This document shows, piece by piece, positions 35,668 through 49,370 of a DNA stretch of 64,000 nt (position 1 is the first letter of the stretch; every line of letters starts with the position of its first letter). The stretch is from UBA5078 sp964538025 (lineage in GTDB: Bacteria > Pseudomonadota > Gammaproteobacteria > Pseudomonadales > Pseudohongiellaceae). The notes beneath the pieces were generated by a model, which was not told the DNA's origin, made no database searches, and saw nothing but the letters and a program-made list of their open reading frames with translations. Position numbers and translations under genes: made by a program. The DNA is taken from the NCBI GenBank assembly GCA_964538025.1, contig CAZICZ010000002.1, positions 124,001 through 188,000 on the forward strand, given 5' to 3'.

Positions 35668-35673
35668 TATACT
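35668..35673 (+). promoter_or_regulatory. possible -10 element of the DUF6502 gene
   Basis: TATACT lies 6 bp before the ATG at 35680. Transcription from it would begin at or next to the start codon, giving a leaderless mRNA, which fits the absence of any ribosome binding site. No -35 match is visible; the palindrome occupies that region. Confidence 0.4.
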
Positions 35674-35679
35674 CCCGAC

Positions 35680-36564
35680 ATGTCACTCGAATCCTCAACA
35701 AACACTTCAGCGCCCCAACCGCCCGACGCTCTGGTGTCGGCGATCCGGAAGCTATTACGGCCTCTTGTGCGCCTGATGATGCATTACCAGCTTTCGTATC
35801 CTTTCATATCGAATCTGCTCAAGACCCTGTATGTTGAGGTGGCTGATCAGGAATTCGCGGTGGCAGCAAAGCGGCAGACAGACAGTCGAATCACGCTTTT
35901 AACGGGTGTGCATCGCAAGGACGTCAAACGTCTCCGCAATGAACCCTTGATTGCGTCGCAACCGCCAAAGGCCATTTCTGTTGGCGCGCAACTGATCGCC
36001 GTGTGGCTAGGTTCTGAGAAATTTTTGGACAAAGCCGGTACGCCGCTGGCCCTGCCACTGCGAAACAGCAATCCTCCCGCCGGGCAAAGCACGTTTGATG
36101 ATTTGGTTGAATGTGTGTGCAAGCAGGATATTCGCCCCAGGGTGATTCTGGACGAATGGCTTCGCTTGGGCATTGCGCATTTGGACGAAGAGGAGAAAGT
36201 CTGCCTGAACACGGGCGCCTTTACCCCTGAAAAAGGCTTCGACGAGAAAGCGTTCTTTTTTGCCAAGAACCTTCATGATCACATGAGCGCCAGCGCCAAT
36301 AACCTGATGGGAGTCACGCCTTCCTATTTCGACAGAAGTGTCTATTATGACAAGCTGTCCTATCAGTCCATTCAGGAACTGAACGCTCTAGCCAATGCCA
36401 CCGGCATGGAAGCGCTGACGAAGATGAACAAGGCTGCATTGTCTCTGCAGCATAAGGATGCCTCAGGCAGTGATCGCCACTACCGCATGAACTTCGGCAT
36501 ATTCAACTATAACGCGCAGCTGCCAGAAGAGCCGGCAGAGGGTGAGGGTGCACAAGATGCCTAA
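35680..36564 (+). CDS. DUF6502 family protein (putative regulator)
   Basis: A 294-residue protein with the DUF6502 N-terminal core LLRPLVRLMMHYQLSYPFIS, then YVEVADQEF and KRQTDSRITLLTGVHRKDVK, which looks like a helix-turn-helix region, and the ending RMNFGIFNYN. The family is common in marine gammaproteobacteria, and its function is unknown. The DNA-binding look and the two palindromes at its promoter suggest self-regulation (inference). I chose the ATG at 35680; a GTG at 35644 would put the start inside the palindrome. The stop overlaps the next start by 8 nt. Confidence 0.85.
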   Translation: MSLESSTNTSAPQPPDALVSAIRKLLRPLVRLMMHYQLSYPFISNLLKTLYVEVADQEFAVAAKRQTDSRITLLTGVHRKDVKRLRNEPLIASQPPKAISVGAQLIAVWLGSEKFLDKAGTPLALPLRNSNPPAGQSTFDDLVECVCKQDIRPRVILDEWLRLGIAHLDEEEKVCLNTGAFTPEKGFDEKAFFFAKNLHDHMSASANNLMGVTPSYFDRSVYYDKLSYQSIQELNALANATGMEALTKMNKAALSLQHKDASGSDRHYRMNFGIFNYNAQLPEEPAEGEGAQDA

Positions 36565-37369
36565 AGCGATCCTTGCAATGCGCACAACCTCTGCAACGCT
36601 TGTAATAGCCCTGCTTCTCTTCTTGCTCAGCCTGGTTCTGACCACCGGCACACTCGGAAAAGTGGGCTCCGGGGGCGATGGCGGTGATGGCGGTAGTGGG
36701 ATGGGAGGAACAGGCAAGTCTGGCGATTTTGGCGGCAGCGGGTTCGGGGGCACTGGTGGTCCCTCTCCCTTCTTTACCGTGATTGATGACCAGAATAAGT
36801 CCATTGAAGAGCCCGCCATTGTGCCGACGGATGTCGCGCTTGCCCTTGAACCTGAAAGTGCATCAGCTGACCCGGCGCCTGCGATTGACAGATCATCGCC
36901 CGTGAATACTCCTCTGAATGACGCCCTTTCTGAACATTCACTGGTAGAGCAAACCCACACAGAAATTGCGCTGGAAGCTCGTGTTGGCGAATCCGAGAAG
37001 GACGTGGTCACTTCTTTGGAAGACGTACCGACGCCGCAGAACGTTGAAGTGGTCACGCTGGCTGCAATTCAGGAACAAGAGAATGAACGTGTGTCGGCAC
37101 AAGAGAATGGGGATCTTGCGGTAACGCCCGACACTGAGGATCTTATGATTGCTCTTACACCGGAAGCGTCGAGTTCAGAGGAAGTCCCTCAGCTGGCGGA
37201 ATCCATTTCGGTGAGTCTGGAAGAAGAGCAGTTGCAGGAAGATGCCGACAGAAGCCGTTCAGGACTCCCCGAGAGAATACAACGCCCTACGCTCCCACCG
37301 TTCCAACGCATCCGCCCGGTAGAGCGCCCCGCTCTGCTTCCCCCGCGTGTGCAGCCGATGCGAATTTAA
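36557..37369 (+). CDS. membrane-anchored glycine-rich protein coupled to DUF6502
   Basis: A 270-residue protein of unknown family. It begins with one hydrophobic segment (TSATLVIALLLFLLSLVLTT), which may be an anchor or uncleaved signal, followed by a striking Gly-rich stretch (SGGDGGDGGSGMGGTGKSG, then FGGSGFGGTGGPSPF). The remainder is acidic, low complexity and probably disordered (Glu, Ser, Ala, Val), ending in a basic, proline-rich tail (RPTLPPFQRIRPVERPALLP). The GGTG-type stretch recalls proteins found next to DUF6502 genes elsewhere, such as DUF5666 proteins. GAGGG precedes the ATG at 36557, and the 8-nt overlap implies translational coupling. Confidence 0.75.
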   Translation: MPKAILAMRTTSATLVIALLLFLLSLVLTTGTLGKVGSGGDGGDGGSGMGGTGKSGDFGGSGFGGTGGPSPFFTVIDDQNKSIEEPAIVPTDVALALEPESASADPAPAIDRSSPVNTPLNDALSEHSLVEQTHTEIALEARVGESEKDVVTSLEDVPTPQNVEVVTLAAIQEQENERVSAQENGDLAVTPDTEDLMIALTPEASSSEEVPQLAESISVSLEEEQLQEDADRSRSGLPERIQRPTLPPFQRIRPVERPALLPPRVQPMRI

Positions 37370-37374
37370 GCGAC

Positions 37375-38172
37375 TTACCAGCGATAACTCAGCTGAGCCC
37401 CAACCGCCATGTCGGCGCTGTCCTGGGTCGCTCCCTTGATGGCGTATCCCATCAAGGTCCATTGCGCGCTGAGCGACCATGAAAGATAGGGCAAGAGTTC
37501 ATGGGTTTCCCCGGAATAACGCGACGCCGCTTCTCTGAAATCATAGATCACACCAGCGCTGAGGCGTTCGCTAACGGGTCGTGAAAACCCTAGGGAAACA
37601 AAGCCGGAATTTTTCATATTACTGAACTGTGAAGAATCGCCGCGAAACTTATACCCAACGGTTCCGAAGAGCGTGGTTCCGCCTACCTGCTTGTACAGAT
37701 CCAGTTGCATGCCTAGATCGGTTGCGCCGGTGCCAAGGCCCTTGCGCTCATCCGCCGTCGGAATCTTGACCTCTATGCTGAAATCGAAAAACGGGGCCGT
37801 TTCGGAAAACGAGGGCAACTGATACGTTCCCGTCAGGACTGAATCGCCGACACCTCGCTGCGTCTGTGTTGAAGCCAACCCCGTGTTTTCGGATCGCCCC
37901 ACGCCCCCCACATTCACCAGCACATTGCCATTCCCGGCAATCTCCAGATAGGGAACACTTGCCTGAACGCGCCAGTTCCCCATTGAACGCTGTATCGATA
38001 CGGGAAAATAAACGATATCGGTATCCGTCCCCTGTCCGTAGTCACCGCTGCTGAAATATCCCCCCAAGGAAAGATCATTGCGGGGCGCCTGCGACTCCTG
38101 AGCCACTGATACACGCGAACATGGGAGCAGCGCAAACCCTAAAAGGAAGGAAACACACACGCGAGGGGACAT
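37375..38172 (-). CDS. outer-membrane beta-barrel protein, transporter-like
   Basis: A 265-residue protein with a signal peptide (MSPRVCVSFLLGFALLPC, cleavage near SVAQES) and alternating strands through to a C-terminal aromatic (QLSYRW), as in outer-membrane barrels. Segments such as VYFPVSIQRSMGNWRVQASVPYLE, GVGDSVLTGTYQLP and FDFSIEVKIPTADE with GLGTGATDLGM resemble the phenol-degradation (MetA) channel-like family. The substrate is unknown. A TTG eight codons upstream (38196) is an alternative start. It is convergent with the Gly-rich protein, with only 5 bp between stops. Confidence 0.8.
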   Translation of the reverse strand: MSPRVCVSFLLGFALLPCSRVSVAQESQAPRNDLSLGGYFSSGDYGQGTDTDIVYFPVSIQRSMGNWRVQASVPYLEIAGNGNVLVNVGGVGRSENTGLASTQTQRGVGDSVLTGTYQLPSFSETAPFFDFSIEVKIPTADERKGLGTGATDLGMQLDLYKQVGGTTLFGTVGYKFRGDSSQFSNMKNSGFVSLGFSRPVSERLSAGVIYDFREAASRYSGETHELLPYLSWSLSAQWTLMGYAIKGATQDSADMAVGAQLSYRW

Positions 38173-38465
38173 ACAAGGATCTCGAGAAAATCGCAATGTC
38201 GGGCAAAGTACCTTCAGAGGTCTGGGATGTCAAAGATTTGTCTGATCCCGCCGACACTTAGTAGGAATGGGTTCTCGCGTCTGTCCCAGACTAGGAGCTG
38301 AGTCACAGATTCGCCACTTTAGTGGGCTTAAGTAGTTGAATTACAGCGGCCGCCGTGTAAAGTTGCTTAAAAATCAAGCTCCGTCCAATTCATGGTGCAA
38401 ACTCGCCAATTGACACCGTGCATGGACGTTTTTGGACACTTACTATCATCGGATTAGTGTGCGTC

Positions 38466-39821
38466 ATGAGATATCCAAAACTTGCTCTTCTGTCTGCGAT
38501 GTCGATGTCTGCCCTCAGCGCGCTCTGTTACGGTCAGGCAGAGCCCTCTTCTCCTCCACCAACTCAGGAATTGAATGCCCTTGTAGAGGCGGGGCGCTAT
38601 GAAGAAGCCTATGCTCTGGCTAACAGTCAGCTTGAAGCATGGGAAGGCGATACCGATTTTGATTTTGTTTATGGCATCGCAGCGATAGAAAGCGGTTTTG
38701 CTAGCGAATCCGTTTACGCCTTTGAACGTGTCGCCAACACCGCAGAACGTAATGTCACGCGCCAGCGAGCTCGCCTCGAATTGGCCCGCGCCCACTTGTT
38801 GACAAACAACCTGGCCGCCTCGGAATCGCTTTTCAATGAAGTGCTGGCGACCAACCCTCCAGAAAACGTGCGTGACAATATCCTCGCGTTCCTCAGCCTG
38901 ATCGAGGAACGAAAAAATACGCAACAATCCACTTTCTCCTTCTCATTCGCGCCAACCCTTGGGCACGACGACAACATCAACAGTGCCACCAGCAACGGGC
39001 TCATCGATACGCCACTCATCGGGGAAATCGAGCTCAACGAGGAGGGCCTGAAGACCGCCGATGATTTCACGGATATCGCTTTGAATCTTGGCTATAAAAA
39101 GCCCTTCACACGGGACAAGTCTCTGGACGTCGCGTTGATCGCCAACCGTCACGACAATCGCTCCAGCGATCAATACGACATCGACTTTGTATTGGGAGAT
39201 GTTTCATACGGGTACGGCAATAGTCAGAACCGGTTTCGCCATAGCATCCAGTTGCAAACGGTTTTTCTGGATGGGACTGAATTCCAGAATACCTATCGTC
39301 TCAATAATTCCTGGCAACGTGCGGGCGAAAATGGATGGTATCAGGGCCTTTCCGCTGCGCTGTCGACCTCACGAAATCCAGATACAGGCACGTCGGTCAA
39401 TAATGATCTTAAAGATACCAACCAGTTTTTGCTCTCCGGGTCCCTGACAAAACTGACAGCAAATTTTACCAACACCCTCACCTTGTTTCTCGCAAATGAT
39501 CGTGCGTTGCATTCTGCGGGAAAACACAATGGAAGAGACTATTACGGGCTTGCCCACAGCGTGCTGTGGCGTATGAACTCTCACAACACGCCGTATGCTA
39601 GGCTCTCGTATCAAACAACAGAATACGCAAGCGAGCACCCAGTCTTTTTCAATGATGTGCGGGACGACAAAAACTTATCCGCAACCTTGGGATGGAACTG
39701 GCAATACACCGAACGGCTCTATGTCAACGGTGAAATGAGCTACTACGATACCGTGAGCAATATCCCCCTGTTCGAATACTCGCGATTCAAATACCAGGTG
39801 GGTGTCCGATTCCAAATGTAA
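38466..39821 (+). CDS. TPR plus outer-membrane beta-barrel protein (Slam/DUF560-like)
   Basis: A 451-residue exported protein. After a signal peptide (MRYPKLALLSAMSMSALSAL) come about 130 residues of TPR-like helices (ELNALVEAGRYEEAYALANS; VYGIAAIESGFASESVYAFE; RARLELARAHLLTNNLAASE). Then starts a barrel at FSFSFAPTLGHDDNINSATS, continuing as amphipathic strands to the C-terminal YQVGVRFQM. The order and the DDNIN motif at the first strand match surface-lipoprotein-assembly-modifier (DUF560) proteins, though that name needs an HMM test. A GTG at 38418 is an alternative start. The gene for a giant FecR-domain repeat protein begins 54 bp downstream, which suggests a transporter/cargo pair. Confidence 0.8.
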   Translation: MRYPKLALLSAMSMSALSALCYGQAEPSSPPPTQELNALVEAGRYEEAYALANSQLEAWEGDTDFDFVYGIAAIESGFASESVYAFERVANTAERNVTRQRARLELARAHLLTNNLAASESLFNEVLATNPPENVRDNILAFLSLIEERKNTQQSTFSFSFAPTLGHDDNINSATSNGLIDTPLIGEIELNEEGLKTADDFTDIALNLGYKKPFTRDKSLDVALIANRHDNRSSDQYDIDFVLGDVSYGYGNSQNRFRHSIQLQTVFLDGTEFQNTYRLNNSWQRAGENGWYQGLSAALSTSRNPDTGTSVNNDLKDTNQFLLSGSLTKLTANFTNTLTLFLANDRALHSAGKHNGRDYYGLAHSVLWRMNSHNTPYARLSYQTTEYASEHPVFFNDVRDDKNLSATLGWNWQYTERLYVNGEMSYYDTVSNIPLFEYSRFKYQVGVRFQM

Positions 39822-39875
39822 ACGTAACGCCGCACGCGATTCCTTGAAGGCATCGTTTTGCAACTGGCAACGATT

Positions 39876-44948
<5,073 letters not shown>

Positions 44949-44952
44949 GCCT

Positions 44953-45372
44953 CTATTCCTTGTCGGCATCCAGTTGCAGTGAGGCCGAGTTGATGCAGTA
45001 CCGCAGCCCGGTGGGCTGCGGCCCATCCGGAAAGACATGGCCAAGATGGGCTTCACAAAAGGCGCACAACACCTCCGTGCGCACCATGCCATGGCTGAGG
45101 TCTCGCTCAGCCTTGACCTTGTCTGGCGCAACAGGCTCCCAGTAACTGGGCCACCCACTCCCCGAATCGTATTTGGTGTCCGAGGAAAACAACGGATTCG
45201 AGCACACCGAGCAGCGATAGACGCCTTTGCGTTTTTCGTTCCAGTACTTGCCCGTGAAGGCTCGCTCCGTGCCCTTTTCGCGGACAATGTGAAATCCTTC
45301 CGGCCCCAATTCCTGCCGTAACTGCTCGTCGGATTTGATGTGCGGGAGGTTTTTTGCGGGGGTGTCAGTCAT
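44953..45372 (-). CDS. msrB: peptide-methionine (R)-S-oxide reductase MsrB
   Basis: Repairs oxidised methionine. The 139-residue protein has the structural zinc pairs CSVC and CAFC, the GSGWPSYWEP substrate site and the catalytic Cys in RYCINSASL. I chose the ATG at 45372 (MTDTPAKNLPHIKSD); the ORF opens 8 codons earlier. It is convergent with the giant protein (4 bp between stops) and divergent from alaA, the usual msrB-alaA arrangement. Confidence 0.95.
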   Translation of the reverse strand: MTDTPAKNLPHIKSDEQLRQELGPEGFHIVREKGTERAFTGKYWNEKRKGVYRCSVCSNPLFSSDTKYDSGSGWPSYWEPVAPDKVKAERDLSHGMVRTEVLCAFCEAHLGHVFPDGPQPTGLRYCINSASLQLDADKE

Positions 45373-45532
45373 CGTGATCTCCTGGTGAACTGCCAAAATT
45401 CGTCAAAGCTGTAGCGCTGTCATTTTAACGGCTTCCGTTTACAATAGCCGCCCATTACGCCCTGGTGGGCGAACATCCTTTCGTTTCCTTCCGGGCACCG
45501 ATCCCCGAGAGGCTTAGCAGAGAATCAGTGTC

Positions 45533-46747
45533 ATGAAAAAGATCAAACAATCGGACAAACTCCTTCAGGTCTGCTACGACATCCGCGGCCCAGTTCTGGA
45601 GGAGGCCAAACGTCTTGAGGAAGAAGGTCACCGGATTCTCAAGCTCAATATCGGCAACCCGGCTCCCTTTGGTTTTGCCGCGCCGGATGAAATCATCCAG
45701 GACGTTATCCGCAATCTCGCCAATGCGCAGGGGTACAGTGATTCCAAGGGTCTGTTCTCTGCCCGCAAAGCGATCATGCAGGAATGCCAGCAGCTCAATA
45801 TTCGCGGCGTGGACATCGATGACATCTATCTGGGCAATGGTGTCAGCGAACTCATTGTCATGGCCATGCAGGCCCTCCTGAACAATGGCGACGAGGTGCT
45901 GATTCCCGCACCGGACTATCCCCTGTGGACCGCCGCCGTCAGCCTGGGCGGAGGCACGCCGGTTCACTATGTGTGCGACGAGGCCTCTGAGTGGTTTCCC
46001 GACATCAAGGACATCGAGTCCAAGGTGAGCTCTAACACCAAGGCGATCGTGATCATCAACCCCAATAACCCCACCGGCTCTGTCTACAGCAAAGAGGTGC
46101 TCGAGGACATCATTCGCGTGGCCCGCAAGCACCAGCTGATTATTTTTGCCGACGAGATCTACAGCAAGATTCTCTATGATGACGCCGTGCATGTCCCGAT
46201 TGCCTCTTTGTGTGACGACCTGCTGATCGCCACCTTCAATGGCCTGTCAAAATCCTACCGGCTTGCCGGTTTCCGCTCGGGCTGGATGATCCTCAGCGGT
46301 GCCAAGGAGCGGGCATCCAACTACATTGAAGGGCTGGAAATCCTCTCCAACATGCGCCTGTGCGCGAATGTGCCGGCTCAATTTGCTGTGCAGACGGCAC
46401 TGGGGGGCTATCAGAGCATCAATGAATTGATACTGCCCGGCGGCCGCCTGCGAGAGCAGCGCGACACTGCCTGGAATCTCATCACGCAGATACCCGGAGT
46501 AAGTTGTGTCAAGCCGAAGGGAGCGATCTACATGTTCCCCCGCCTCGACCCGGACATGTACCCCATCAAGGATGACCAGAAGTTCGTGCTGGACCTGCTG
46601 GAAAAGGAAAAAATTCTGCTGGTGCAAGGCAGCGCGTTCAATGTGGAGGACACCCACCATTTCCGCATCGTCTTTCTGCCGACCAACGATGTCCTCCAAC
46701 AGGCTATCGGCAAGATCGCTCACTTCCTGTCCCGCGCCCAATTCTAG
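45533..46747 (+). CDS. alaA: PLP-dependent alanine aminotransferase AlaA
   Basis: A 404-residue fold-type I aminotransferase that makes alanine from pyruvate and glutamate. The PLP-binding Lys is residue 240 in NGLSKSYRLAGFRSGW, the same number as in E. coli AlaA. Other family marks are NIGNPAPFGF, YLGNGVSELI, IINPNNPTGSVY and FRIVFLPTN. It overlaps the convergent pdxB by 4 nt. Confidence 0.95.
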   Translation: MKKIKQSDKLLQVCYDIRGPVLEEAKRLEEEGHRILKLNIGNPAPFGFAAPDEIIQDVIRNLANAQGYSDSKGLFSARKAIMQECQQLNIRGVDIDDIYLGNGVSELIVMAMQALLNNGDEVLIPAPDYPLWTAAVSLGGGTPVHYVCDEASEWFPDIKDIESKVSSNTKAIVIINPNNPTGSVYSKEVLEDIIRVARKHQLIIFADEIYSKILYDDAVHVPIASLCDDLLIATFNGLSKSYRLAGFRSGWMILSGAKERASNYIEGLEILSNMRLCANVPAQFAVQTALGGYQSINELILPGGRLREQRDTAWNLITQIPGVSCVKPKGAIYMFPRLDPDMYPIKDDQKFVLDLLEKEKILLVQGSAFNVEDTHHFRIVFLPTNDVLQQAIGKIAHFLSRAQF

Positions 46748-47895
46748 GCGCTGATCGAAAACCCGAGTGCCTGACACTGCTCCAGTAGCGCAGGCGCTCG
46801 CTGCTCCTGCGTCCACGCGCTCAGGTTCAATCGGTAATGTGAAAACTCGCGTCGGCGCGTCAATGAGGCCCGGATGGCATCAAACATCGCGGCGTCTGTC
46901 CGTCCACCTTGCGCCCGCAGACGATAATCCACCTCGTTCAACGGCAGCGCCGTGCGCAGTACCAGCGCCAGTAATCGCGCTGGCGAGGTGTCGGCACAGG
47001 ACGGCAGGAGTATCTCCTCACGGGCCTGCGACTGGGGGGGCGGATTGCGCGGGTCTGCGAGCCTGAAGTGCGTCAGGAAAGCCTCCAGAATGCGGTCGCT
47101 TGCACCCTGCTTTGCCTCCTGGCTGTACCCGGCAATGTGCGGCGTGCCAAGCGTGACGCGTGACAAGAGTCCCGCGTGAATCACCGGTTCGTTCTCCCAG
47201 CAGTCGAGAACACACGTCAGGGGATTTGGCGTTTCCAACAGGGAGGATAAGGCGGCGTTGTCCACGATTTCACCGCGCGCCGCGTTGATCAGCACCGTGC
47301 CGGGAGCAAGGCCAGCAAGTGCCGTGGCATCCAGCATGTGCCAGGTCGGGTGGGGGCCTTCCCGCGTTAACGGGGTATGCAACGAAATGACGGGAGAGCG
47401 CAATGCCTCCTCGAGCGAGCAAAACGGCAAGCCGGGATACGCGTCCTGAACAAAGGGATCGCACAGCACGCAATGAACACCGAGCGCGCGCAAGCTGGCG
47501 TAGAGCCGTCGGCCGACATGCCCGTAGCCAATAATACTCACCCGCGCCTTGCCAAGAGCAAGTCGGTCCTGCCAGACCAGTTCCCCCAATGCCGCGAGAA
47601 CATATTCCACCACCGCATTGGCGTTCGCACCGGCGGCGTCCGCTACAGTAATTCCCGCCTGCTGCAGGTACACCAGATCCAGGTGATCCGTCCCGCTGGT
47701 CGCAGTCGCGACAAACTGCACGAGAGAGTGCTCGAGCAAAGCGCGGTTAACGGTCGTGATTGAACGGACGAGCAGTGCATCGGCGTCTCGCAGGTGTTCC
47801 GCCCGTATCGCCCGGCCCGGCATCAGCACCAGCTCACCGAAGTGTCGGTAGTGTTCGGCGACATCCACGATATTGGCATCGGCGACGATCTTCAT
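46744..47895 (-). CDS. pdxB: 4-phosphoerythronate dehydrogenase PdxB
   Basis: Second enzyme of the DXP-dependent pyridoxal phosphate pathway. The 383-residue D-2-hydroxyacid dehydrogenase has MKIVADANI at its start, the NAD site IIGYGHVGRRL, the catalytic Arg in INAARGEIVD, and the His in GTPHIAGYSQEAK. The C-terminal PdxB-specific dimerisation domain is present. The start overlaps the xni stop as ATGA (47895-47892); the 40 extra codons upstream lie inside xni and are not part of it. Confidence 0.94.
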   Translation of the reverse strand: MKIVADANIVDVAEHYRHFGELVLMPGRAIRAEHLRDADALLVRSITTVNRALLEHSLVQFVATATSGTDHLDLVYLQQAGITVADAAGANANAVVEYVLAALGELVWQDRLALGKARVSIIGYGHVGRRLYASLRALGVHCVLCDPFVQDAYPGLPFCSLEEALRSPVISLHTPLTREGPHPTWHMLDATALAGLAPGTVLINAARGEIVDNAALSSLLETPNPLTCVLDCWENEPVIHAGLLSRVTLGTPHIAGYSQEAKQGASDRILEAFLTHFRLADPRNPPPQSQAREEILLPSCADTSPARLLALVLRTALPLNEVDYRLRAQGGRTDAAMFDAIRASLTRRREFSHYRLNLSAWTQEQRAPALLEQCQALGFSISA

Positions 47896-48842
47896 GCCCC
47901 CTCCTCCGTCTGCGCGAGCTGCGGTGCTAGGCCTTCCAGCAATCGCAAATACCGCGCGCGACCGGCGGCATCCAGCGCGAGCGTCTGTAACAGCTCCTCC
48001 ACGGACGCTAGGCAAGGTGATGTCCAGACCAGTTCCGAGCAGGGAACGGTGGCAAAGTGCTGATCCGGCTCGGGCGCAACATCCACGATCGTCGCGAGTG
48101 TGCGGCTCAGAAATGCCTGCTCCCGATGTGTCTCCAAAAGAGCGCCTGCACGCTTGGCTCCTCGAAAACCGAGTTGGGCCACTTCCCCGAGATTTTCATA
48201 CAGGTGAGAAAGGCTCGGAAAATGCTGCAACAAGGCGGAGGCAGCAACGGGACCGATGCCGGGAACACCCGGAATGCAATCCACCGCATCGCCCACCAAG
48301 CCGAGGTAGTCAGGAAACTGCTCCGGGCGAATGCCATAGTGACGCTGGATATCCGCCGCATAGCGCCGCTGATTGCCGTGAAAATCCCAGACATGATCCT
48401 GCGGATGACGCAGCAATTGTGACAGGTCCTTGTCCCGCGTCACGATGCACACGGCGCCGTCGGTGTCCCTGCGGAAACGCGCGGCAAGCGTGCCGATGAT
48501 GTCGTCTGCCTCGTAGTGCTTGCTCCCGAATCCCCGAATGCCCATGGCCGCCGTCAGGTCGGCGCAGGCAATCAATTGACGTTCCAGATCGGGGTCCGGC
48601 AGCACACGGTTGGATTTGTAAGGCGGGTACAGCGTGTGACGAAACCCGCTGAACAGACTTTCGTCAAACGCCACAGCAAGGTGCACGGGACGGGCATGAC
48701 GCAGAAATCGTTGCAGGAACTGCGCATACCCCATAAAGGCACTAAGATCGCGTCCATCTTCCCCCACCACCTGCATGTGGGGAGAAAAATACGCCTGAAA
48801 AATATAGATCGAGGCATCGACCAGATAGAAAGGGTTTGTCAT
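47892..48842 (-). CDS. xni: flap endonuclease Xni (ExoIX), 5'-3' exonuclease family
   Basis: A stand-alone homologue of the 5' nuclease domain of DNA polymerase I, 316 residues. The acidic metal-site residues are in LVDASIYIF, AFDES, HYEADDIIG, TRDKDLSQLL and GLVGDAVDCIPGVPGIGP (helix-hairpin-helix). It is longer than E. coli ExoIX by about 65 residues, mostly in the C-terminal part. It overlaps pdxB by 4 nt. Confidence 0.88.
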   Translation of the reverse strand: MTNPFYLVDASIYIFQAYFSPHMQVVGEDGRDLSAFMGYAQFLQRFLRHARPVHLAVAFDESLFSGFRHTLYPPYKSNRVLPDPDLERQLIACADLTAAMGIRGFGSKHYEADDIIGTLAARFRRDTDGAVCIVTRDKDLSQLLRHPQDHVWDFHGNQRRYAADIQRHYGIRPEQFPDYLGLVGDAVDCIPGVPGIGPVAASALLQHFPSLSHLYENLGEVAQLGFRGAKRAGALLETHREQAFLSRTLATIVDVAPEPDQHFATVPCSELVWTSPCLASVEELLQTLALDAAGRARYLRLLEGLAPQLAQTEEGA

Positions 48843-48879
48843 GCCGATGGTACCGGCTACCCGAACTCCAGCATCGGCC

Positions 48880-49137
48880 TCAGGCCTTGCGGATCAGGTA
48901 GCGATACACGCCCTCCTGCTCGGACTGTTGCACCAGCTGATGCCCCAGGAAGTGACAAAACTTGGGAACATCGCGCGTTGTTGAGGGATCGGTCGCCTGC
49001 ATTTCCAGTAGTTCGCCGCTCGCGATATCACGCATGTGACTGTGCAGCATCATGACCGGTTCGGGACAGACCAGGCCCTTTGCATCGAGAAGTTTCGCAG
49101 TAGATTCCTCAGTGCCCTCGTTGCGCCTTTCTTCCAT
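48880..49137 (-). CDS. tusA: TusA-family sulfurtransferase
   Basis: An 85-residue SirA/TusA-fold protein with the sulfur-carrying Cys in the LVCPEPVMM motif (CPEP variant of CPxP), preceded by LDAKGL. TusA relays sulfur to tRNA thiolation and other pathways. The presence of ttcA, another tRNA thiolation gene, two genes upstream fits this theme. A polar N-terminal extension of about 14 residues is unusual, so the start may be slightly too far upstream. Confidence 0.88.
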   Translation of the reverse strand: MEERRNEGTEESTAKLLDAKGLVCPEPVMMLHSHMRDIASGELLEMQATDPSTTRDVPKFCHFLGHQLVQQSEQEGVYRYLIRKA

Positions 49138-49156
49138 CGTACGTGACTCCTTCCGC

Positions 49157-49363
49157 TTAGCGCAGGGCTACCAATGAACAGGTTTCGGTTTCGGCGTCGA
49201 AGCTGATGGCAATCTCGCCTCGTTCCAGCTGTCGTCGCAACATCACGACCTTTTGTTCCAAAGAAAAATCGATCTCTCCGTACTCTGTGCCTTCCCGCGT
49301 GGCAAATTCCTCCAGAATGGCCGTGACGGTATCGGGAGCCAATTGATCATGGGGTACCAGCAT
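49157..49363 (-). CDS. yheU: YheU family (UPF0270) small protein
   Basis: A 68-residue protein starting MLVPHDQLAPDTVTAILEEF, followed by REGTEYGE and LEQKVVMLRRQLERGE, the UPF0270 core. The function is unknown. I chose the ATG at 49363, as the 13 codons before it overlap ttcA and do not match the family. It starts 7 nt after the ttcA stop. Confidence 0.9.
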   Translation of the reverse strand: MLVPHDQLAPDTVTAILEEFATREGTEYGEIDFSLEQKVVMLRRQLERGEIAISFDAETETCSLVALR

Positions 49364-49370
49364 GGCGACC

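Noticed and set aside
47873..48499. 208-codon plus-strand ORF opposite xni
   Set aside because: Shadow of xni and the pdxB start; composition is Arg/Pro-rich without domains.
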